A stretch of DNA of 64,000 nucleotides, taken from Bondarzewia mesenterica. Its lineage: Eukaryota; Basidiomycota; Agaricomycetes; Russulales; Bondarzewiaceae. This document shows, in pieces, positions 13,448 through 24,456 of the stretch. The translations under genes and the position numbers were made by a program. How positions within the stretch are numbered: position 1 is the first letter of the stretch; each line of letters begins with the position of its first letter. The notes under the pieces were generated by a model. The model ran no database searches and was not told the origin of the DNA. It saw nothing but the letters and a program-made list of their open reading frames with translations. The DNA is taken from assembly GCA_004802705.1 (NCBI GenBank), contig SGPL01000114.1, forward strand, positions 1-64,000. Reading direction: 5' to 3'.

Positions 13448-13695
13448 AGGCTCCTGATTCCCGGCGTCTCTGCGCCTTGGCCCTATACTGTTAGTCGTTT
13501 CCTCCGACGCACTGGCATGTTTCCTCCGTCTCTCTTTGCCTTCCACTTGTTAACCCGTATGCCTCACCTGTACAAGGCGTGTATCCCTAGCTCACAATCT
13601 ACCTCGTCTCGATTTGTGCATCATCAAATTGAAAAGAAAAAATGACAGTTTTTCTGATGGAAGCATGGAGGCCTACAGGCAGTATGTTTTGAGCC

Positions 13696-13905
13696 TCACG
13701 AAAGCCGTGATGCGTCTGAAGATGTGTGTGCAGGAGATGCAGTGGAAGCAGACGGCGATGGCGATGGAGCAGCGTCACTGGGCATCACGGCTTCGAGCCT
13801 GTCTGATATAAGGATACCAGCGAGCGCGACGGCGCAAATTCCAAGCGAGATTCGCATGCGAGTTTTGGCAGGCAGTACTATACGAAAGTTGTAGAAAAAG
13901 CTCAT
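13696..13905 (-). CDS. Small single-pass membrane protein, hypothetical
   Basis: Intronless 69-codon ORF. It begins MSFFYNFRIVLPAKTRM and has one hydrophobic helix (ISLGICAVALAGILISD, about residues 19-35). A Pro/Ser/Ala-rich tail follows. The basic, amphipathic N-terminus before a single helix suggests a mitochondrial or ER membrane protein, but I do not recognise a family. It is divergent from riboflavin synthase, about 395 bp apart. The overlapping plus-strand ORF 13614-13811 looks random. Confidence 0.45.
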   Translation of the reverse strand: MSFFYNFRIVLPAKTRMRISLGICAVALAGILISDRLEAVMPSDAAPSPSPSASTASPAHTSSDASRLS

Positions 13906-14299
13906 GCGTCAGAATTCATGAAGACAGGTGGATATACGATCGGGGCTGGTGAGCGTGTCATGACTGCGTACCTGCGTACGATTCCCACATTGTGCGCTTG
14001 CGGACCGCTTCTTCTTGAGAAAATCGAGAAGAAGGTGTTGGACGGTGGGTGGGCTTTTGAGACATTGAATATTGATGGTTAGCACCGTTAGCAGAAGGGC
14101 TGCCAGTGACAGGCCAGTGACAGGAAAGTTTCTGAAAGTGTCTTGAAATCAGCGCTGGGCCGCGCGTGTTTCTCAAAGTAGAAATTTCTTCGCATCACAT
14201 GCGATGGGTCAGCGATGTCTCGTCAGCGCGTCAGCACTTGCGATTGGACTCTTTGGATTCAAATCACGTCTTCAAGCTTCAAGCTCTAACCAAACGGCT
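13906..14299. other. Divergent intergenic region
   Basis: Between the small membrane protein and riboflavin synthase. Nothing recognisable. Confidence 0.45.
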
Positions 14300-15199
14300 A
14301 TGTTCACAGGTCTGGTAGGCCGACACCTCATCGACTCTTCCTTCACTTACCCATCTCTCTCCGGTCACCTAGATTGAGCATCTCGGAACCGTCGAGTCCA
14401 TTACGCGCGACAGCGGTGGCTGCACGCTGACCATCTCAAACAGCGCGCCCATACTGGACGACTGCCGCATCGGTGACTCAATCGCGGTGAATGGGGCGTG
14501 TCTGACGGTGACGAACTTCGACAAGGAAGAGAAGGGTGGGTGGTTCGAGGTGTGGTTAGCGAATGAGACACTGGAGAGGACGGATCTGGGTGCGTCTGCT
14601 TTGCAGGCATGTACTTCAAACTGTTGATTGCGACGACCGTTGTGTGCTTTGGCAACAGGAGAGAGGAAGGTCAACGATCAGCTGAACTTGGAACGTGCGA
14701 TGGGTGCGCACGTCCGGTTTGGCGGACACTTTGTGCAGGTACGTCTTTACGATTCGAATCCATCGGTCCCATTTTGCATACTCAAAATGCTGTGGTATAG
14801 GGACATGTCGACACGACCGCGACGTTGATCTCCAAGACCCCCGATGGCGACTCCCTGCGCCTGCTATTCCAGCTCCCCGAACCGACACCCGCGCGCCCGT
14901 CCCTGCTCCCCTACCTCATCCCAAAAGGCTACGTCGCGATCGACGGCACGTCTTTAACGCTCACCTCCGTCGACGATGCGCAGCGTACTTTCGGGATCAT
15001 GCTCATCCAGCACACCCAGGAGAAGATCACGCTGAGCAAAAAGGACATCGGTGCTCGAGTGAATATCGAGGTGGACATGGTCGGAAAATATGTTGAGAAG
15101 AGCGTTGTGGCAGCGTTGCAGGGTGGCGGCGGGGAGAGCATGAGAAGCCTGGTGGAGAAAGTCGTTGAGGATGTGTTGGCGAAGAAGGGGATTAAATAG
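14300..15199 (+). CDS. RIB5: Riboflavin synthase alpha chain
   Basis: Dismutates two 6,7-dimethyl-8-ribityllumazines to riboflavin, the last step of vitamin B2 synthesis; trimeric and cytosolic. The first exon encodes only MFTGL, the invariant N-terminus. It is spliced over a short intron to IEHLGTVESI, which fixes the start. Both lumazine-binding barrels are present. The first has DDCRIGDSIAVNGACLTV and LANETLERTDLG. The second has GAHVRFGGHFVQGHVDTTA, GYVAIDGTSLTLTSV and GIMLIQHTQEKITL. Three GT-AG introns. The gene looks intact. A possible 3' UTR intron (15216-15278) precedes an AATAAA at about 15282. Confidence 0.95.
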
Positions 15200-16009
15200 A
15201 GAGAGTTTGATGCAGGTGAGTCGTCTTCAGTTTCACTCTATTGAATAATGGTTTGATTTTTTGGCTTGTTGTTTACAGAATAATAAAAGCGATGTATATC
15301 AGACGGAGATGCGACTCCGAGTACCGATCACTCGGTACCTTGGTTGTCATGAAGAGCACGACCCGCGTATGAGCCTGTCTGAGCCTGCTTCTGTCGGGAA
15401 GAATGCCCCGGTTTCTCTCTCAACGAGATCTCAGAAGAGGAGAGAAGAGGCCATTTTTTAACGGCTTGAAATTCCTTCCCCACGTTTGATGATTCCAACG
15501 TGCCCTCGGAGAGAACAGGTCGTCCATGCAGCTGCTTTGTGGCGTTCGTCGCCGTATTGACCCGGGTGATAGCGACTTTCAAGGCGGTCGTTATCGGGCA
15601 CCAGTCGGCAGAAAGATACACTTGTCGTGCAGCCAGATGCTAAGTTATGTCTTGTATATGGGCAGTTACGGGAATGTGAGATAAATCACGTTCGAGGTGA
15701 CAAGCCAGTTGGACGGGGGCCATGTCTTTATAACCAAACCACCCGAATATGGATCACTGTTAGCTGAAGAGTCGGTGATTGGAAAGGCCTGAGAGCTGCA
15801 CGCTGGTCGAGTTGTGAGGACGTAGCGAGATGATGAGTTGGATACCGCAGAAACTTACTAGTGGCCGAGCCGCTTAGCCACAGGTCGGAAGTGGCCACCG
15901 GCTTGTCGGACGTAACTTGGTAGTAGAGTACGACCTTCAATCTTGTGCTACTCACCCCTCTCTGCCTCCTCTTTCTCCACTGGCTTTGCTTTTGTCACCC
16001 CTCCCATCA
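15200..16009. other. Intergenic region with a possible 3' UTR intron
   Basis: Directly after the RIB5 stop, CAG|GTGAGT at 15216 and TTTACAG ending at 15278 frame a 63-nt intron-like segment, followed by AATAAA. An inverted repeat GTACCGA-4-TCGGTAC lies at about 15319-15336. No gene seen in the rest. Confidence 0.4.
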
Positions 16010-17976
16010 ATGGAGGGCCCGTCGAAGAGAAAGGTAACTCTGTCTAGACTCTTGTCTCCATAAGTACAATCTAGATTTGTTTTTGACAATCAGGTCACGG
16101 CCAAGGTTGATTTGTCCAACGTCGCAGTAAACCGGCCGAGGTCGCGACCGACATCACCCTTCAAATCTCCTCCTCCAACAGCGCCTTTGCTGCGACCAAG
16201 GGCAAAGATCAACGGCAGCGCGAGCATCGTATCACGCAAAGCATCCAGCACCGTAGGCTTCGGCAATCGAGTTCCCATCTCTCCTAATACACGACCAAAC
16301 TCGCCTTTCAAACCTCTCAAGTCCCTTCCCAATGGCTCGAGTTCAAGCGCTCGCTCTGTGGTCGATGTACCCCCGTTCAAACCCAAGGCGCCAGTCGCCG
16401 AGCGCGTCGTTGCCCGACAGCGTTCGCTAACAGGCAGCACGTCCGACCCCTCCTTCATGATGGTCCCTCGAGCGCGACGCGGTAGTGGATCGCTACATCC
16501 AAAGGATACGCCTTCAAACTTGACCCAAGTTTCCCCCGAGCTGTCTTCAAACACCCATCTTTCGCCCCCACCCGTTTCCGCGCCCGTAGCAGGCGTAATG
16601 CGCGTAAAGTCAAAGGTAACCAGCCTCGCCAAAGCTCCATCCTCAACGGTCTCCCTCCCTTCTTCCCCTTCTTTCGCTACAACCCGCCCGACTCACTTAC
16701 GCGCCCGTGCACCATCAATATCCAGTGTTACCCTCAATTCAGTCCCACCATCCCCAACCCCGTCCTCTTCCGTTTGCTATCCCATCACCGTCGCGTCCCC
16801 CGCCGCCAATCCTCATCGCTACACGTCCCTACGCGCTACCCCTCCTACAAACACACACCGATTCCAGCCATTCGCCGCAAACGACGACTCGTCCGTGCAT
16901 TACAATGCCAAGTTCATTCAGATCACCCCAAAGGTCGATCCCTCGGTTGTTTCGCCTCACCCACAGTCTCCCCCTGCATCCACCGTCTCGTTTTCTTCGC
17001 GCTCATCCCAATCGTCGGCATCGCAGCACACACAAAACTCAGATTTGACCCAAAGCACGGCGCCGACGCTCAATTCTCCCATGAATGGCTGGGCCATGGT
17101 GGACAGGGATAGAGACGAGGCGTCCAGCCAACGTTCTTGCATAGATGGGCTTCCGGGCGTGCAGGGATATCATTCGAGGAGAACGTCGCTAGCCAGCATG
17201 AACGGCTTCCAAGGTGCGCCCGGCATCCCTCGCGGGGACCCTGAACGCAAGATCAAAGCAGAAGCCAAGTCGAATCGCAAGGTCAGTTTCGTCGGATATC
17301 ACCGTCGTGGACTGAATATATGCGCTGACTTTTGCGCCTTCATGTACATAGATTGAAGATTTGAAGATTACCAACCGCTCCCTCCTCGCGATTAATTCTA
17401 CCTTGGAGGCGACGAAGCACAAACAAGCCAAAGAGATTCGCGACTTGCGGCGCAAGCTGCGTGAATCTCGTCTCATCCTCCCTCCGCGCACCTACCGCGC
17501 GGTTAAATCATCCTTCGAGCCTGAGGAGCTCAATGGGGAAGACGACGACGACGAAGAGGACACGGAGGACGGTGAGGGGGGCACGGAGGAGAGCTTCGCG
17601 CGGCAGGATGCGACGTACCGGCGCGTTAAGGAGCTGCTGGACGGTCTCCTTGAGAGTGGGAAGCGCGCGCTCGCGGCGACCCCGGACGATTTCATGGAAG
17701 GTGAGACAGCGGGCGCGAAGGTGCTCAGTGCGGAGGAGGTACGGTCGTGGCGCGGGGGGGGACGACGTGTCCATATCCGAGGCACCGTCAATCCTCGATG
17801 TCACGACGGACGCCGAGTCGGATGCGGAGGGCCCGCCGCTGTCGCCCGCGCACGTCGCCGTGTCAGATGACGAGGACGATTTCCAGTCTGAGGACGAAGT
17901 GGAGGCCATGATGGATTCTGAGCTCGACATTGTCCCTCCCTCACGCGTTCCGCCGATTACAGTTACATTCTCATAA
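16010..17976 (+). CDS. Low-complexity protein with coiled coil and acidic tail, frameshifted in this assembly
   Basis: Exon 1 encodes MEGPSKRK and splices to VTAKVDLSNVAVNRPRSRP. A long Ser/Pro/Thr-rich basic region follows (to about 17280). After one intron comes a coiled-coil segment (EDLKITNRSLLAINSTLEA) and a charged linker with a DDDDEED acidic run. The frame then breaks at a run of eight G (17754-17761). Upstream, the frame reads through EEVRSWRGG. Downstream, the sensible product (DDVSISEAPSILDVTTDAES, ending PPITVTFS) is in another frame and needs one G fewer. Family not recognised. The Ser-rich, Pro-rich, acidic layout suggests a cytoskeletal or nuclear scaffold, but this is inference only. 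Confidence 0.65.
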
Positions 17977-18483
17977 CTCCCATAGACGAACCCTGATTCC
18001 TTTTTCAATGTCTCCGTCTTTACTTCGTTTTTTCTTTCGAAACTTAACCGACCCTTCGGTGGGAGCATACATGTATACGAGTTTATGCATTCATGCCTTT
18101 TCCTTCTTATGCACCACCTTTGCCGCGCTCAGTCGCTCCAGTGCACCGGATAAATTTCTGTCAATCCTTGTCGATACCCCCCTCACATCACTGCATGATC
18201 CCCCGTCCGTCGCCAACCGCCTAGTAGCCGGTTAATTACTTAGTAGCATTCTCGATATCGCATCATCGCCATTCGTCGTGCTTGTGTTCCAACTTCAATC
18301 CCGTAAGTAGTTGATGCATCTAATGCCATGTAACTTGATCACAATGTATCTTCCATTTGTTCGTTCTTGATCGGTCTAGCTACATACAAGCATCGCATAC
18401 CCGTCACCCGAAATCTAGGGGGGTCATAGTTGGATATTGCTGCTGCATTATCTAAGGCCTTCACGGAATGACACTCAGTCATC
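17977..18483. other. Convergent intergenic region
   Basis: Between the stop of the coiled-coil gene and the C-terminal end of the myosin relic on the opposite strand. Nothing recognised. Confidence 0.45.
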
Positions 18484-21400
18484 TTACGGTTCCCCCATGC
18501 GTTGCGCACGCCTGGCGAGCTACAAATGGAACGTTTTTCATCAGAGAGAGAGAGAGAAAAAGGATTGACTCACGGCTGCCGCCAAATCCATTTGACCCAC
18601 AGCTCCTGCAAGCTTTGTGTCACCTCCCTGGCGAGGCGGAGCAGCAGGCGCTGCGCTCGGCCTCGAAGCAGAGGGCACTGGCGGTTTCGCATGAACTTTC
18701 GGAACTCCAGGCTTGGCGCCCACGGGCGGCGGCGCGGGCTTAGGTTTGGCTCCAACGGGCGGCGGCGGTGGCGGCTTGCCTGCCAGTGAGCTGCTTGGTC
18801 TAGAGCTGGCGGGGGTAGTCGACGAATGAGATGCGTCAGTTGACACTGCGAACTTCCTCCACGGCGTCGCGGATCCGTTCACAGGGGACATGCCCGGGAA
18901 CACGGACACAGGTTTCGCGCTGGCGTTGGCAGTGAGGGAATGAACGGCAATGTTGGCCTTAGGCGCGGGCACTGCGGCGGCTTTCGCGATGGGCGTGGGA
19001 GCAGCAGGACGATGTGTGGCTGGAGGGGNGGTGGTGGTGGTGGTGGTGGTGGTGGTGGTGGAGGCGGAAGAGGGCTTTGGGCTTGGGCGGGACGAGGACA
19101 AGATAATTGCTCGGGGCCCAGCCTTCGACACCGTCTTTCTGGACAAGCCACCAGCCATTGTCGTCCTTCTCCAGAAGCTCTACTAGATTATCCTTTGCCA
19201 ATGTCATCTCGCCCTCCTGACCCTCAAAGGCAAATTTAGCCCGATACATGGGCACCTCAGGCTCTTCAGGGGCAGGCGGCAGCGCGATCACACGAGTGGG
19301 AGGTGCTGGAGGGGCGCGAGGGGTGCTGGAGGATGTTGTCGTCGAAGGAGGCTTGACGGTGGCGGCCGGGATAGACTGTCCCGGCAACCATTGCGCAACA
19401 TGTTTCGGCCTGGATGACGCGGCGGGCTTCATGAAGAACCGTGAGACACGGGATCTGCCATGACAAACGGAAGAAGTACATACCTTGGAAAGGCCACCCT
19501 TTTTCAAGAGTTTTCCCTGAGTTATCGGGCGCACGATGCCGGGCTTCCTTTTGGCTGGAGGCCTTGGCCGGCTGTTCGCAGATTCTCCTGTACCTACATG
19601 TATTGTATGGCTCTTGTACATGTCATCCTTGGTAATTGTTTCGTCCTTCATAGATTTAATCTGAGCGCACTTGTCCTTCTTTTTGGCATAGTCAATGCTA
19701 TCACCCACCTGAAAGTGAGATGTATTCCTTCGCAGGCCATGAAAAAAAACGTACATTGGTCCAATCAAAAGATTGATGCTGGCTTGAGTGAGCTGAAGAA
19801 GGTTCGCCGCCAATTCTGTTTTGAAGCAGCAACTGATGATGGGATCGCCTTCTTCTGAAGCGTTCACGTTAAGGACCTAAAGCCAGGTCAGCTGTGCATG
19901 ACTATCAACTACATGGACTTACCATCCAGTCATCTCGGAGATTCGTCATCGCAATGCTCTTGATGGTGACCAGAGGTATCTTGCGCTCGAGCGTCATTAC
20001 TGTCTGACCATCTTTGCTATGGTTGATCACGATGTATACTGCTTTACCCGTCTTCGAAATGATCAATGTTTAGAGAGATGGAACAATGTGAAGGTGAATG
20101 AAGCCGCCTAACTTACGACTACGAGGAATCGCGGGCTAGGTTTGCTTGAACGACCCATTTTGGATACCAAGATTTGTATTCTTGAACTGAATGTCACATC
20201 TTCGGCTGTCTTGTTGTGAGACGAGGAAATGTTGTCCCTAAAATGTCACGCACCTCCAATCCCGCAGACAGACCGCAACTCTTCCCCAAGTGCACTCTGC
20301 CCGTTGACATCGAGATAGTCGCCCATGAATCGACGATAACTGAGCAGACTAAACCGCCTTCACTCTTTCCATCCTGCCAAGATTTGGTGTCCATAATCTC
20401 GGCGTTCTGCATACTCTATTGCTTCCTTGTTATTCTTCCAGAACCGCTGGATACGTCATGCGCATTCGTTCTTGTACCTCAAATAATTTCGGAAAGCTCG
20501 CTGAATGCGGCCTGCCATGTTGTGCCAGTAACGATCTCTCATGGTCTCCAAGGCGAACAGCTAGGATTTCTTCAGCAAAACGACTTCACAAGGTCGAAAA
20601 AACTATGCACCGTTTCTGGATTCTTGATGAACGCCTTGGTCACACCCATCTGCCACTCCTCTTTGGCGATGCCTGTGTCTGTCAGAATCTTCTCGCAGCC
20701 TATTTGCGCGTTACCTGTCCAAGTATACTCCCCAGCGTATGATGTATTGGGCGAGAGAAGGTAGAACCGTTCCACCATTTTCTCAAATGTGTTCCGATAA
20801 GCGAAACCAGCGCAACGAACTCGGATGTTCTCTTGTAAACCCAGATACTTGATCTGATGCAAGACTGCCTTCTTGTCGTATTCCGTTCCGCTGCGATTTT
20901 GATTGGGCTTGATAGTACGGATGTAACAGGGCTGAGCACGCATCAAGTTCTCAACAAGCGCTCCAGCAGAGGCCTGTATTAAATAGAAACAAATTCAAGT
21001 TCTCAGATATAGAATAGCCATCGAGGACTGGATACCTTGATTCTGTCGCCAACTGTCGGAGGCCTCTTTTTGCTGTTAGGATCTGGTCGATCGGGGAACA
21101 GCACCTGCAAGAACTGATTTCCACTGAAACCGACGAGATCTAGTAGATCCTTGACAAGCGCGTCCTTGTTCTTGTCTGTCATACCAGAGACTTTATACAT
21201 GACATCACCGGCATAGTGCTTCACCAAGAACTGGGTCCCACGAGCTTCGAAGTGAGGATTTGACGACAAGGCAGAGGTTCGTTGGATGAAGCTGTTATCC
21301 GCCGCCGTGGGATCTGCGTGAGCCGTTGCACAAGCATCATTGAGAGCTGCGAAGATGCCAGGCGGACGCCGCTCCTCTATCAAGTCGCACACGATCTTGT

Positions 21401-22529
21401 TGTTGAAATACTTGATGGGAGTCCACTTGATCTGCTCGCGTACGTACTCTTCCTGCTCTGTCTTGAGTGTGAGCTCGATGAATATCTGCTGCAGCTTTTC
21501 GTTGACGTAGTTGATGCACAGCTGCTCAAAGGAGTTATCCTAGAGAAATTGTTCAGAAATTGTTGCAGAAAAAAGGATAAAAAGGCGAAGGGAACCTCGA
21601 AGATTTCAAACCCAAAGATGTCCTGTAGGTGATCCATGTAATGAGTAATTGTTGGACAACTGCATCAATGATCTCACCAAGATACCAATGATATGTGAGA
21701 CTGAACCGCGAGACTTCATAGAGACATTGATCCTGGAGACGATCCACTCGAAGAGATTATTATAGATGGCTTTGGCTAGAGCATCTCGTCCCGCGATTGC
21801 CTGAGCAGGATTCAAAGGAACATCGTATACAGATCCTCGACGGCCTCCTATCTGAGTCTCAACGACCTTTGTAGTCAAGTCCTTCTGTACCAGAGCTGCG
21901 TCGATCTCCATGAGATACGCAATGAAGTCCGTAACGCTCGTATCAGAAATCGCTGAGTTCCCGTCGTCCATTTCCTCATATTGGACATTGCCTAGCCAGA
22001 GAATGATAGCAATCATCCGGAAAATCTCGCTCTGTTCTTGGCCACTGAGGCCGACAATCTGCATGGCATTCTGGAAAGGCTTCAGTACACGTTTTCGTAT
22101 AAAGCGTGTAGCTAATGATTGTTTCGGCGAAGTCATGCGCATCATTGATACCTTCAACTTCTAGACAATTACTAAGACTCGTGTAGGCATAGGCCTCCGG
22201 CCCTTGAAGACCAAACGCCTCTACAGTACATGCTTAGAACGATATACAGCTGCCTGGAATATTTGACTTACCACGCTGCTCATCGGAAGCTGCTTTCGTG
22301 AATTGGTAGAAGATGTGGAAATTGCGCTCATTCTGCACTTGGCCAACGACGCGCGCTTTCTCCAGAAGATAATTGGTGATCTGAGCGCCGACTGGTTCAC
22401 CTCGATCGTTGAACATAATTTCCAAATATTTACCCTAGACTTGAATAAGAATAGTGAAATCTGTGGAGAAGGAATGAGGCGCACATGCCGACTTGGATTA
22501 TTATTTCGGAGTGTCTTCGCACAACCGAA
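18484..22529 (-). pseudogene. Class I myosin relic: motor N-terminus missing, in-frame stops
   Basis: Most of an actin-based type I myosin can be spliced on the minus strand. Homology starts abruptly at FGCAKTLRNNNPSRH (22529). It runs through [19 protein letters not shown], the relay and actin-binding parts ([37 protein letters not shown]), [10 protein letters not shown], one or two IQ motifs, the TH1 membrane-binding domain (NVNASEEGDPIISC), an SH3 domain (about 19095-19260: AKFAFEGQEGEMTLAKDN, GWWLVQ) and a proline-rich tail. The P-loop, switch 1 and about 190 N-terminal residues are absent upstream. In-frame TGA codons lie at 20458-20456 and 20362-20360. An exon near 22100 has lost its GT donor. 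The frame shifts at the (TGG)n repeat holding an N at 19029. The C-terminus ends ARRAQRMGEP, without the acidic Arp2/3-binding tail usual for fungal myosin I. It cannot encode a working motor as assembled. Confidence 0.8.
19029..19061. repeat. (TGG)n microsatellite with an undetermined base
   Basis: About ten TGG units follow an N at 19029. On the myosin strand it is a CCA run between the SH3 domain and the proline-rich tail. The two segments are in different frames, so the repeat length is either mis-assembled or truly shifted. Confidence 0.85.
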
Positions 22530-24128
22530 TATTCACGCGAGATGCAACGGTCTCCGAAGACCCAGCGGCTGTATCGTCTTCGACAGAGTTGTTACGTGTG
22601 AGAGAACTGTTTTTTCCAGTACAGGCGTGGTCTGCCAGGGCGGACACGTCTACGTGCATCGTAGGTCCGACACACTCAATTGGTTTTCTTCCCCTCATAT
22701 GGTCTTGTGTGGCGCTGAACAACGAGACAATTTCACCAGTCGTTGAATATTGAGGCACCTGCTGAACGAGCACTGTAAATTGATAATTTCTGTAAGTCAT
22801 TGCACACATACCTGTCACCGGACGGAAACAACAAACTGAACCACAGCCATGGCGAAATTATCGAGTTCGTGCGCGACGGTGCTATTGTCCTACGGAAGAT
22901 CTGTACCCATAGCTGTAAGACAACAATCAGAACGCACCTTGCCATCCTGATACCCTAAACGATACGCCATCTTCATCGTGTTGACCTCGTTGTGACGCAC
23001 ATTTCGCTTTACCGCTCCTGCTGATGACTGCGCTCCCTCTCCCTCAGACCGTTGTGCCTATTCCCATACCCATACACCTATCGTCACCCCACCCATCCAG
23101 CTCGTGTGTCCGCCTTCTCCCTCGGACATCGGGAGCTGAACCATCCTTGATCAGCATGGGTGGCGAGAGCATCCTCCGTGCACGAGAAGGCAATGGTGAG
23201 GATGAACGGCAGCAAGTCCGTCAACGCGAGGAGTCAGGTTCCAGTTCCGACGCGAAAATCATCGCGAATGTGTCCATAATCCCAAGTATGCACGCTAGCG
23301 AGCAGGGAAGATGGATGAGATCCTCGGTAGTGCAGGGCGTGCGAGACAAGAGGTGGTGGGTGAGGGGCGCGTGAGAGTGCACGAGGAGGGGAAGTAAATG
23401 GACAAAGATGCTCGTGAAGGTGGAGAGCCCAGCTGAAAACGGGAGAAGTACACCGGGAGTGACGCACGACTGCGCCTGTGCCTGACTGTAACGGTTATCG
23501 TGGACATTGTCATGATTATCCCCCGAAATGGAGACGTGACGACGGTGAGTGCGAACGCTGTGGATGGGGGGACCAAAACGCGTCGTCGTAAAGTCGTATC
23601 CCCAGACCTAGCAGTTCCGCATGACTGCTAGGAGTTCAGACTCGAATGACGCCTAGCCCGCCGCGCCAATCGAGTACACGATGCAATCCAAGTCACGAGA
23701 ACCCGCAGCCACCATCGCCGAGGGCACCAATGTGTTCGAGTTCGTGGGGGCTGATGAACACAGGTGGGAAGAAGTCCCCTATCATACGATGTGCGGGTCA
23801 GTTCGTGCAGCGGGAAGACAGGACGTTGACGACTCCAACGTGTGAGTATATGATTTGAAGAGGATACTCACGAAACGACGTCCCTCGTGCTCGGTCCAAA
23901 CTTCTTGATCAGTCCTCTCCGCTCGGCGAGCATTCTCTGGTATATCCGCTCCCCTCCCCCCGCTCAACACGCGCCGGTAAGCTAACATCGCTCGTGACGG
24001 TGTGCACGACAGACGCAGCGCCGCTGCAAGGATGAAATGAGTTGGTATTGTAGGTGGTATCTGGCAGGAGGAGGGAGAGGGGGAGCACGACTGAGCACGA
24101 GCGTCGACGATGGAGAACAACTACAGAA

Positions 24129-24329
24129 GACTACAAACGGATGAAGCAACAAGAATAAGTCAGAGTGTAGCCAACTACACGCAAACACTAATGAGTTGAA
24201 GTCTGACTACACCGGCAATCGGATATCCGGTCATCCGGATAAGCAGACTACAACAACTTGTGAGGTCGCGGGAATCGGAGTTCGAGTTCGACTTGTTTCA
24301 ATTGTAGTTGGACTACAATTTGACTACAA
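24129..24329. repeat. Cluster of GACTACA repeats with an inverted repeat
   Basis: GACTACA occurs at 24129, 24205, 24246, 24311 and 24322. The fourth copy forms the right arm of a perfect inverted repeat, AATTGTAGT-TGG-ACTACAATT (24300-24320). Such density in 200 bp is unlikely by chance. It may be a regulator-binding array or a remnant of a transposon end. Confidence 0.6.
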
Positions 24330-24394
24330 ATCACTACGGCACGAATTCGCTGTTACTGAGTAACATCGGCCGCGCGAAATGCCATGTAAAAGGA

Positions 24395-24418
24395 ACGATT
24401 CCCTAAAACGGGAATCGT
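24395..24418. repeat. Perfect 9-bp hairpin upstream of the kinase gene
   Basis: ACGATTCCC (24395-24403), a 6-nt loop and GGGAATCGT (24410-24418). It lies 38 bp before the start codon at 24457, so it is probably in the leader or core promoter. GGGAATCG also occurs near 24270. Confidence 0.7.
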
Positions 24419-24456
24419 AACTAGTGGCCTTTTTCCTTCCTTTCTCTCCTTCAGTC

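Larger units (their letters stand above)
22530..24456. other. Unassigned region upstream of the myosin relic
   Basis: The missing myosin motor N-terminus is not here on either strand. A 105-codon minus-strand ORF (22501-22818) overlaps the myosin start in another frame and has no known family. A further short segment at about 22990-22835 (MAYRLGYQDGK, then DNSTVAHELDNFA across a possible intron) looks coding but stops soon after. The rest, 23000-24400, is unassigned apart from the short repeats at 24129-24329 and the hairpin at 24395-24418. Confidence 0.45.

Noticed and set aside
13614..13811. 65-codon plus-strand ORF opposite the small membrane protein
   Set aside because: No membrane segment, family or splice support; composition looks random.
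19029..19061. His-repeat or Gly-repeat protein from the (TGG)n run
   Set aside because: It is a microsatellite inside the myosin relic, with an N; the long shadow frames are created by the repeat.
22501..22818. 105-codon minus-strand ORF upstream of myosin
   Set aside because: It overlaps the conserved FGCAKT segment in a different frame and has no family match, so it is more likely chance than a gene.
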